DNA of 60,000 nucleotides from Owenia fusiformis (Eukaryota > Annelida > Polychaeta > Sabellida > Oweniidae): NCBI GenBank assembly GCA_903813345.2, contig CAIIXF020000005.1, positions 36,771,375 to 36,831,374 on the forward strand, read 5' to 3'. A model generated the notes under the pieces. It worked only from the letters and a program-made list of their open reading frames with translations, ran no database searches and had not been told where the DNA came from. Made by a program: the position numbers and the translations under genes. Of the stretch, positions 20,966 through 32,900 are shown in pieces (within the stretch, counting starts at the first letter, position 1; the number at the start of each line of letters is the position of its first letter).

Positions 20966-23900
20966 CTATAATCATAGCATTCAATTAAAACACATAGCAG
21001 TTTCATAAACATTTGGGTTTTATACGTCACTGCTTTTGGGAGGAACGTACTAAAAAGGTTTTATTGGCTAATTGAATAAATTATTTCACTTCTGACACAA
21101 AAATAAAAATTTAACTATTTGTAACCATTTCAAATTAGTTTTTGTTCTTTAAGAAAGAGATCCGTCTACTGTACTCCACTGAGCGCAAGGTATTTAACTC
21201 TGACCCTATGGAAACTGAAATAAGATTAATACCCTACACTTAATACACTTACCATCAATTCTTTCGTAATAGTCGATTAAGGGATGGTACTGCGGAGCAA
21301 ATGGAGCGTCGGGATCATTGTGATTTGAGTTTGACAGCATACACTCGCTTGTCTCTTCCACATAGTCCGCCGACTTGCAATAGAATTCGGCATATTGGAC
21401 GCACGCTTGGAGGCATTCCAAACGTGTCATGTTAAACAATTTGACGTCGTTGTTCCCCGGCAGATATGACTTGGGGAAATGTATCCAGAATCCACCACCA
21501 CTTTCAATATATGGTTTTCGTGTGCCTTCCTCTGAAACATGAATTAGCTGAATAAATCTAATGTTAAGTTTGAATTAGAAATAGTGAGTGACTTTAACTA
21601 ATGTAAGATAGCAAGAAATCAAAACAAAAATGTGTCGTCATAGTAAATGGAAATGCCACAAATGATTCAGAAATAAAAATACAATGCGTATAATATACAC
21701 AGAAAATAATGTATAATGTACACAGAAAATCTTACCTCCATAGGACGTGTATCCTTCTCCAAACACAAGCATCAAATCATCAATTGCAACATCACCTTTC
21801 CAACTCTTCCCACGTGTCACCTCAAATATGATGTCAAAATCTCTTTTGGCAACCTGAACAGGAATATCAATTTCAGCATATCTCCATTCTGAGTTTTCTT
21901 GGGGACCTGAAATAGACATCAAATAAGTTTCCCCGACAAATGTTGAAAATATGAAGACCTGAATATGATCTGAACATCATCTAAAACTCATTTCAGTGTG
22001 CGTTCCTTCACATGTATCCTCTGAACGTAAGGTCCCAGACACATTGAGCTCGTGAATGAAGTTTTGAATGATACATGCTTTAATAAAATGCTTTACCTAA
22101 TATTTCAAACATCGAAACAACTTCATTATCACAGGATCTGGTCATTACATTGAAAGCTCCGATATCAGTTCCGTAGGCATGGTAGAAAAACATCAGTTTT
22201 CCATTCTCTGTTATGTCATTATGTACCTTCACGCTTAACCTTGCTTTTGCTTGGTCGCTATACTTTACTGGAGGGGAGACATCCGTGTATAAGTAGTAAC
22301 CTAGAAATAAGGAATGACTGTTAAGTCTAGGGGAATGCAATGGTGTACAAGTCAAAATAAGCTAGATTATCTTATTTCCAAAAATGTCGCGTGGAATAAA
22401 ATACATCAGATCCGGAAAATAGTTTACCCCCCTATCACACCAAAGAAGTTCTTACCCGTTCTTGCCAGTCCTACGAAAAAGTCGTAAAACGGGCTCAATC
22501 TGGCTGTGATCGGGAAATATGTCTAAAATAATTAGCTACTTCGTTCTTAAACAGTCTTCAATTCGTCCATCTCATTCGCAGTTCGTTCAGGTCGCACCAG
22601 GTCGGTGTGCAACGTCGTATAACGCGTCCCTTAGTCTAGAAGGTCATCGTGACCTGATTACAGAACGGTATGGTCGCCATCGAATTTTGAATCGATTCAA
22701 AATTCTAAAATCATCTTCCCGTCTGAGAACGTTCATGAAGTTTGTAAATAGACCTTAGAAAGTTGCAGCTACGTTCATTCCGTTCGCACACAGTTTAAAA
22801 CCAGTTTTGAAGAACGCAGTGGCAACTTGTTTGGTGTGATAGCTATATTTTCGCTAACTCGTTCATAAGCAGTCTTAAATACGTTCTTAATCAGTTTAAA
22901 CCCGTTTGCAATTAGTTCTACCTCGTTCTCAATACGTCCTCAGACAGTTCAACTTGTTGTTAAAACGTCCCTAGTAGGATTGAAGTACGACGGTTCCGTT
23001 TGTAGTACGTCCAGCTCGTCGTTAGTACGTTGTTACTCGTTCTAATTGTAGAACGTATCGACCACGAGAACATTTTGAGCATGTTCTAAGTTCTAGGGGA
23101 CCTACCCGTTCCAGTACGTTCGATGAAGTTTGCAAATAGACTCAAAACGGTTCTAGGTACGTCCAGTCCGTTCGTACACAGTTGAAACCCGTTTTCGAGA
23201 ACGTAGTGAAAACTAGTTTGGTGTGATAGTAGGGTAAGGAAAACTAATGATTATCGTAGAATTGCATTGCAAATACCATTCCAGCCATACTGCTTATGAA
23301 CTTGTATGAACTTGTCTCAACTCTGGAGAACTTAATTATGACTTGACAGATGTTTGATTTACCGTTTCCAGAGGTATGGTCACCACTGGGTCCTGTGCCT
23401 TTTGTCAGTGTCTCTCCAAGATGTCTTTTCCATGTAAACCCGTAGCTGTTGAACTGAATATTGCAGCGGTCGACCTCAAAGTCGCAACTAAATGCTAAGC
23501 AAAAATGCAAAGGATTGGTATCGATATGGTGAACTGAATTCAACAATGTTTTTCTCTTTAATCAATCATTGAAAACATTCTGTAAAAAGACACGGTACTT
23601 TATGTAATGTTGAATGGTTGACAACAATTTAATGCAAAAATAATTTTTATATATTTTATAAAACTGTTTTTGTTAACATTTTTTGTTTTTAGTGCAATGG
23701 TTTTCGTTTCTCTACCCATTCCTGAGAATGAAATGAAATATCTTTCCAAAGCTTGTTGGAACAAAATAGCATAACAACATTTTCTTAGACCTCTCAATAT
23801 TTAAGTTCTACAAAGGAAGGAGTGGTATCGAAATGGTGAACTTTTTGAACACACGTTTCTCTTTAACCAGTCATTAAAAAATTCTTAAAAGTTTACACAT

Positions 23901-26900
23901 CTTCAATTTAATGGTCATCTTTTTGATGGTAACATTATAATTTTAAATATATATATTATATATATACACATTTATCTATATTGTTTTAGAAAACACATCA
24001 GACACTTCTTTTGTTCTTGGTATCATATTTTCGGAATTAAATGAAATGTGTATCTATCCGAACCTCATTGGAACAAAACGACATAAACACAACGTGTTTA
24101 GACCTCTCAATATTGTAATTGTACAAAGGAAAGTTTGGTTGATTTTAAAAAAGTATCTTGTTAAAGAGGCTCTATGCCATAGGATACCACAAGAAAGACC
24201 CCTCTGGACTTTTTTTGCATATTGAGTTTCACCACATAGATACCCATCTATTTACCAAAGAAGAAGTCCCAAATCTCCCTCTTTCAGCAAAAGTTAATAT
24301 CAAGATATATCCATGGTATGTGAGATATTATATGAGCAATAACAATAGGACATCATTGATTGTCTGGGGGAGAAACCTGTGGCATAATGCATCTTTAATG
24401 AAATAAAAGGTTTATCTTAATTTTTTATCTATTTTGGTTTCGTTTTATTTTTTGCATACTTTTTGTTAAATCAACCAAAATTTCCTTTGTAAACTATAAT
24501 ATTCAGAGGTCTAAGATAATGTTGAATATGCTATTTCGTTCCAGCATGCAAGGCTCGGAAAGACATTTTACTTTATTAGTAAGAATTGATAGAAGGGAAC
24601 AAAATTTTTTGATGACCGGTTTAAGAGAAACGTGTGTTCAAAAAGTTCACCATATCAATACTCACCCTTTTAAACATAATATCATGGTGTTCTATAATAA
24701 AGTCGTCAGCTTGAGTATCTTTGAAAGCGTTGTCTATTACTTTATAGCCCATGGTATTTTGTGGTTGCCCTATTTCCGTAAAATATAACTAGTGTACTAC
24801 AAACCTTTGACAGCTAGATTTGCTATATAATCTGTGATAACAGTTTCAGAATCCAATTCCAAACAGCGGTAGCGTCCGGCATCTGATGTCTCAATGTTCA
24901 GGATATAAAGCCCAGACGTTGGAGCCATGATATATTTATCAGCAACTAATGTAAAGTTCCCTTGAGGTACCTCAGCTAGATCGTTAGAGTCAAATATGAC
25001 ATCATTGAGCACCTCAGTGTCACCTAGTTTTACTATCTTTAGCCGTTTCTGTACTCCCTTGTAATCCGATAGGTGGCAACTCAGTAGTTCGTCTGCTCCG
25101 ACTGATGTGTCTATGTCATCAGGCTTTGTCAGATTTCCTTCAACATCAGAAGAAGGACTTTCCAACCCAAGTTCACCATCGCCAGATTCACTATCGTCAG
25201 ATGAAATATCTGAAAAATATTGCAAATTAATATACATGTCTTACAACATTAGTCTTCAACTATATATTCAGTCTATTATACTTCCTGGTTTTGGATTATG
25301 CTAATGGTTGTTTTATCATGGGGTGGGAGTATTTTACATTTTCTGGGTTGGATAATGACTTTTGTTTCTTTTCAACATAATTATGATTTCAAAAATACCT
25401 GTCTGAATTTCATTTATACCTTTAAAGTTTCCCTCTATGGCAATTATGTTTACACAACATGAAGCAATGTACAGTGCGTATAAAAAAACGCAACAGATTT
25501 TTATCTCGGAAAAGCACAAAACCAGTGATAACAGCATTGATTTCATTCAATGTACCATAAAGCCATGTCTCTCCTCTTTCCAATGATATATCATTCGTTA
25601 ATATTGGGTTATGGTTGGGCGAGTAATCATTCATTTTGCAAAGTGGGCCAAAATTAGCTTGGGACTAATTTATAAACAGCGCGAAAGTCAGTAAGAGCCC
25701 GTATGCAATATTGGAAGAAAACATAAAACCAATGATGACTAATTAAATCAATTTTATTCAATGTACCAAAAAGCCAATTTACTCCTCTTTGCATTGGAAT
25801 GTCATCCATTCACAGGGAGTCATGGCTGGCCGAATTATCATAAAAAATCGAAAAGTGGGGTAAAATTCAGCTCAGACCCAGGTTTTAAACACTGCAAAAG
25901 TCAGTACATGGGTCAGGGCAATTGGAAGAAGGTGTGGCAGGTGTGACATAGACAATAAAGTGTTCATACTCACATTCTTACAAGAATACATCCTATACCC
26001 CTCCAAATTGCCACCACTTCTTTGCACATAAAGATGCGCTCATCTCACCATGTCATGCATGGTTCAACCCTGAGTCATATGTGGGTTAAAGCGGAAAAAG
26101 CAGCCCATTGGTTATTCTTTCTGCTTTTGCAATTCTGTTGGAGGAATGGTGAGCACAGATGCTCCTGAGATAGCTCCAAAAGAAAAAGTCACAACAATTC
26201 AAATCAGGAGAACTTCCATTGGCACTTGACCCTTGCACTGATTTTTGCAATATCTGAAACTTGGTCCAGAGCCGATTTTGACACACTGTGCAAATGGAAG
26301 GATTTCTCACCCAACCATTACCACATGTGAATGAATGACATATCATTGCAAAGAAGAGGGATGTGGCTTCATGGTAAATTAAATGAAATTGATGTATTCA
26401 TCACTAGTTTTGTGATTTTACGAGATAACTGCTTGTTGCGTTTTTTGATACGCCCTGTATTAGGTGATAAACCAAATTACCAATAAAAACTGCAATGCTG
26501 AATAAGCGCTGGCTCTGTGAGTGTCCAAACGAATAGTTCCTGTACAACAAAGGAGGTTGTCCATTCCCATCATTGTAGTAGTCAAACATCCGGGTCTTGC
26601 TTCTGGGATTACTGAAGTCATTGTTTCTGGCAATGACACCAGTTTGACTAAGCTCGGTGAATCCTAAAAGATCTCCCTCTACAACCTGAATACCTCCATC
26701 AGTAGATGATGGGTAAACCTACAGGTAAACAAATGCAGTTTACTCCAGAGTTCAGTAAATGTCACATGATTGGACGGTTTGTACCTATTAGTTATGTGCC
26801 ACATTATCTTAAAGACAATGCATGGGTTCCGAAGGAATTGTTGTGCTCTCACTGGTGTTTTTACCAATGAGAGATCAGCTCATTCGGCCAAAACACTGAT

Positions 26901-29900
26901 TTAAATAATTGGGACTAGTTCACTTATTGTGGATACTATTACAACCATCATTCTCCAGAGGCTACTTGGGTAGTGTTATAACTTTTTCTGTTTTCTCTCT
27001 AGCTTTTAATTTTGACCATTCTGCTATAATGAGAAACGCATGCAGATTATAATTAGTAAACCATAAGTAATACTGTTTCTGAGTAGGTTATTGTGAAATC
27101 TTACCGTGTGAAGCAAATTAGGCTGTCGCACAGCAACGCTTTCTTCCCCTATAAGGATGTTGCGTTGTCCAGGACCGGAAATTGGTCTCCATATTTGCAT
27201 GCGAACCTCCAATGGGGTATTTTGGTCAACCACTAGGTTAGTTGCCGATCTGAACTCAAATCTGTTCACGTTACCCGCCAGGAGGGTTGAATATTGAAGT
27301 ATCCAGGCCTGGTTTGCGGCAATTCCAGTGTTTGGACCGCTGGCACGGGGATTGCCAAACTCAGCAACCATCTCTGCCAGCAGAAAAACATTATCAGGAT
27401 AGAGACCATATTGATAATAAGCTGGCTAATTTCGTTTTCATATCACGGCTTATGTCGTCATGGTAATTTAGTTATAAAAAAGCTTAACCTTATAAGAATA
27501 CTAATTCACTTTAGTTTTATCAATGTACAAGCAAGTCTCACCTGGTGTTGATTCGGAGTCATCAGCCACTGGCGGTTGAGTTGCTGGATTTGTTGTGGTT
27601 GAAGGCTGAGTTGCTGGTTTTGTTGTGATTGAAGGCTGAGTTGCTGGTTTTGTTGTGGTGGGCGGCTGTGTTGCTGGCTTTGTTGTGGTTGAAGGCTGAG
27701 TTGCTGGTTTTGTTGTGGTGGGCGGCTGTGTTGCTGGCTTTGTTGTGGTTGAAGGCTGAGTTGCTGGTTTTGTGGTAGTTGGCGGTTGTGTTGTTGACTG
27801 TGTTGTACTTGGCGGTTGTGTTGCTGGCTGTGTTTCGGTTGGTGGTTGTGTTGCTGGTTTTGTTGTGGTGGGCGGCTGTGTTGCTTGGGTGGTGGTCGTA
27901 GTAGTGGTAGTTGTTGTACTTGTAGATGTAGTAGTTGCTGAAACAATTTACCATACATTGATATAAAATCGTTGTAATTGACTATTTTGATTCAACAACT
28001 AATTATTCATCGTTTGTATTTCATTAGTACTTTTTCTTTTGCAGTAGTCTCAATATAGAATGGCTAGTTTTGTCAATACCTTTTCATTAATATGAGTAAT
28101 GCGAACCGCATCATAACTTTCATTGGTTTGCTCTTCCAATTATTCCCTTTGTGCATTATTTTGCACTTGGCTTACGTTCTTTATGTTTAATAGATTCTTA
28201 CTTGGCTCGCTACATGCAGATCTGCTCAATTCAACTGCGACGGTCTGGAGTCCATCAAAGTCGCTCACAATAACTACATATTTACTATTTGGGTTACTTG
28301 CAATACCATTTACTTCTTCTAGTTTCAGCTCTGCAGTTCGCACACCGATGCAGTAAATTATTATTCCATCTGCTTTTGCGGCACTTGCAAGTGGAACTGG
28401 GTCACCAGTTTTAGCAGCACCATCAGTTATGACAATGGCAACATCTTGTACGCCTTCTCGATTTCCATGAGTTGGTGAACTAAATATTTCTCTCATCATC
28501 GATATACCTGCTATGGTGTCTGTTGACCCACCTTCATAAGCTATTTCATTAATGGCAGCTATGACTGCTTCATTTGTGTTGTAGTCATTCAGATCAAATT
28601 TCAAGGAGGCACCATCAGAAAATGACAGAGCAGCAACTCGTATAGCATCATCACCTATGTTCATGTCTGACACAACATCCTTTACAAAATTGAGAACCAG
28701 TACGTAATTGTCCTCATCAATACTTCCAGAAGCATCAATGACAAACACGACATCAAGACGTCCATCAGCACAATCTAAAATTCAACAAAAATATTGTGTC
28801 AATGGTATTATTAATTTAATAGTCATAAAAGAAGTTTCAATCAACTAGTATGGTAAATGGATAAGAAACGTGTTAAATATTTACTATATGTTGTTGACAT
28901 ACTTATTGTTTGGATGCATGACTTCTCAGCAATGGTTTCTGCTATCGTTGATAAACCTGAGAAATCGTCAACAACTGATGCATAAATGTCTGTTGGTTCG
29001 CTAGCTATGCCATTTACTTCCTCTATGTTAAGTTCCGCTGTTTTTATTCCAATAGCAAACATTTCAACACCGGCAGCTTTAGCTGCGTTTGCTGCTGGTA
29101 TCGGATTCCCAGTTTTTGCAGCTCCATCGGTAACCACTATAGCAATATCTGGAACGTTACTTCTATCACCATTTGCCTCTTGGAACATGTCACTCATTAG
29201 ACTTTCTAGACCCTCTTTTGTGGCAGTGGACCCTGCGTTATAAGGTAGGTTACGCAGAGCAGAAATTACATCTTCTCGATTTGTGTATCTATTCAAATGG
29301 AATATTACTTCAGCCTCATTATGGAATATAATTGCAGCCACTCTGGTCTGATTCGAACTGATGTCTAGTGTAAATGCTATATTCACAATGAAATCCCTAA
29401 TGAATTTATAGTTTTCTTCTCCAACACTACCAGATGAATCAATCACAAAAACGACATCAGACGTCCCTCTACATGCTGCAAAATAGACAGAAATAGAAAT
29501 AGGAAGGTTAGGGAAAATGAGGCGCAAATATTGTACAAATATTTAATTCTATTGAGGTGAATACCTGTGCATCTTTCACAAGTGAATATCATCTTGTGAA
29601 AGTGTCACGGGTATTCACCGAAAATAGAATTAAATATTTGTTTTATTATATCACTGTCATAACATCTTCTATAATTAAACAAGTCATATGTTAACATTGA
29701 AATACATTTATATTTCTACTAACAATATAACAATAAATACAATGAATATCAACTACCAAATTGTATAGTCAATAAAAACTCCCAAATAGACTAGATGCGA
29801 GTATAAATAATCTTAGTTTACGTCATTAAATATTCAAAATTCTGTCAAAGTGATGTCATATTTGAAATCTACATGTAAAAGTACATCAAAAAATGTGGTT

Positions 29901-32900
29901 TCAAAAATTGTAAATAAACTTTGAAAATTCAATTTTTTGAAAATGTGATTTCTCGTTCGGGTTGTTCCCCATAGACCCCATGCTACAAGATCACAAAAGG
30001 TGAAATATCTTTTCTTGAATTGGACAGATAACATTTTCTTTTACTGGACATATTTTAATTTGCATAACTATTAGATACATAAGGGTAATATGAAAACAGA
30101 TATAATTTAAGTTGACCCGAACGAGCCTCCTGGTGGTGAAACTGGTAACTACCTACTCGCATCTGCGTTATTGTAGTATTTTGATTTAAGGTTTCATGTT
30201 AACATTATTATTAATTGTAACATTGCAATGGGTCAATAAAAATGGAATCATTGTGTGGAATCATTGTGTACTCATAGTATTGGCCCTGTGAAAATTACAC
30301 TGGACTAAGTCAACCCCGGGGATGTATGAGTCATGACCGTTGAATATCATTTGATATTCACCGGAAGTCACGTGACTTCCGTTGAATATCGCTAGTTATT
30401 TTTAGTCACGTGTAGGACATGGACCAATAAGAGAGTGAGGAATATGACAGTGATATAATAAATAAGAGTATTCATCATAATATGACATCTGAAGCTAAGA
30501 TGTCTTTATCAATGAAATTGTAATAAACATATAAGAATAAAATTATGCACTTTTAAATAGATTTATCTTATGCAATAAATGTAGAATTGTGATAATAGAA
30601 ATACGAAAATATTCCATTATTATCTAATGAAGAATCAAAATGTCAGCGTCGCCAATTCTGTCTATTTACAAAACAGTCAAAGACACTCACATATTTCAGG
30701 TACTGTTGTTGTAGGTGCTGGGGTGGTTGTGGTTGGCGGCTGTGTTGATTTCTGTGTTGTGGTGGGTGGCGGTTGAGTTGCTAGATTTGTTGTGGTTGGC
30801 GGTTGTGTTGCTGTTTGAGTGGTTGGCGGTTGAGTTGCTGGATTTGTTGTGGTTGACACCTGTGTTGCTGGCTCAATAGTCGTAGGCGGTTGTGTTGCTA
30901 TTTTTGTGGTTGGCGGTTGAGTTGCTGGATTTGTTGTGGTGGGTGGCTGTGTTGCTGGCTCGGTAGTCGTTGGCGGTTGTGTTGCTGTTCCTGTGGTTGG
31001 CGGTTGAGTTCCTGGATTTGTTGTGGTTGGCACCTGTGTTGCTGGCTCAATAGACGTTGGCGGTTGTGTTGCTGTTTTTGTGGTTGGCGGTTGAGTTGCT
31101 GGATTTGTTGTGGTTTGCACCTGTGTTGCTGGCTCAATAGACGTTGGCGGTTGTGTTGCTGTTTTTGTGGTTGGCGGTTGAGTTGCTGGATTTGTTGTGG
31201 TTGGCACCTGTGTTGCTGGCTCAATAGTCGTTCGCGGTTGTGTTGCTGTTTTTGTCGTTGGCGGTTGAGTTGCTGGATTTGTTGTGGTGGGTGGCTGTGT
31301 TACTGGCTTTTCTGTGGTTGGCAGTTGTGTTGCTGTTTCTGTGGTTGGCGGTTGAGTTGCTGGATGTGTTGTGGTTGGCACCTGTGTTGCTGGCTCAATA
31401 GACGTTGGCGATTGTGTTGCTGTTTCTGTGGTTGGCGGTTGAGTTGCTGGATGTGTTGTGGTTGGCACCTGTGTTGCTGGCTCAATAGACGTTGGCGATT
31501 GTGTTGCTGTTTCTGTGGTTGGCGGTTGAGTTGCTGGATTTGTTGTGGTTGGCACCTGTGTTGCTGGCTCAATAGTCGTTGGCGATTGTGTTGCTGTTTC
31601 TGTGGTTGGCGGTTGAGTTGTTGGATTTGTTGTGGTTGGCACCTGTGTTGCTGGCTCAATAGACGTTAGCGGTTGTGTTGCTGTTTTTGTGGTGGGCGGT
31701 TGAGTTGTTGGATTTGTTGTGGTTGGCACCTGTGTTGCTGGCTCAATAGACGTTAGCGGTTGTGTTGCTGTTTTTGTGGTGGGCGGTTGAGTTGTTGGAT
31801 TTGTTGTGGTTTGCACCTGTGTTGCTGGCTCAATAGACGTTGGCGGTTGTGTTGCTGTTTCTGTGGTTGGCGGTTGAGTTGTTTGATTTGTTATGGTTGG
31901 CGGCTGTGTTGCTGGCTCGGTAGTCGTTGGCAGTTGTGTTGTTGGTACTTGAGTCGTTGGTTGAACTGGGAATACAAATGTGATGTTGATAAATAGCATG
32001 TTCACCTTAACATTTAAAGTACTCCTCAAATTAAGGTAAGTGATCATTCGATCAACCGTTCATTTCATAATTGTTGATCAAAACATCGTTTCTAATTTTT
32101 TGTTCAAAAAGATTGTTTCATTTAGTCATTGCTCGATACGTTACAAGTAACCATAAACCTTCTATTCTGTCCAAGTATTCAATTAAAATATGACTTACTT
32201 TCATCGTAGTTAACTGCAAAGGCAAATGTAAAAGGATAAGGAATATCATCAAATGTCTCGATATCGCCAACTGCATGTTCTCCATCTAACGTTGTCAACT
32301 GTTTGATTTTAGAGTTCGTGTTGAATGAGGCGCTGACTGGGATGACTTGAGTGTGCGCGTAAAATCCTAATGCGTCGCCATCGGCTATGATAAATTTTTC
32401 ACTTGGTTCGAGAGGAAACTGTATGGTAGAACGTAAACACATTTAGTATGAGTACATTTAAATTAAAGTGCACTGTGGTGTATTTTTGATAGTTTTCTTG
32501 TTATTTGCACTGCAGAATTCGTAAGCGATTGAATGCAAAATTCGCACGGTGATCGGAAAAATGAAGAAAGTGTGGGAAAACTCCCATGCAGTGCCTCAGA
32601 ATAGACACTGCGACGGGTAGAAGAAAAAATATCTAAATTTTGGTTAAAATAGTTCCTTTCTGACTTCAAATCTGCCCCCTACCTCGTTAGCTTCTGGATC
32701 CGCCAGTGGTTCTACACGACATGGAATAAATACTTTTCATAGCCTACACAAGTTCTGTTCCACTTTAAGACATTACCCCCCCCCCCCCTCTGTCCAATTT
32801 TGATTATATTGGATCATTTTCTACATTTAACGTATTGGAATTTATCTTAAAAACAACATTGGCATTGATTTAGGAATTCAAAAGTAAACATTCTCTTGAA

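Noticed and set aside
22519-22758. Plus-strand frame
   Set aside because: Entirely inside an 810-bp repeat element; the inverted copy does not support a protein.
27506-27958. Gln/Pro-rich and Asn/Thr-rich minus frames
   Set aside because: Alternative frames of gene B exon 8. They run through the acceptor and disagree with the phases of flanking exons.
28123-29243. Plus-strand frames over the VWA exons
   Set aside because: Shadows of conserved minus-strand VWA coding sequence.
30890-31669. Plus-strand 259-codon Cys/Trp-rich frame
   Set aside because: Antisense shadow of the 87-bp Thr/Pro repeat in gene B exon 5. The minus frame is fixed by splice phase on both sides.
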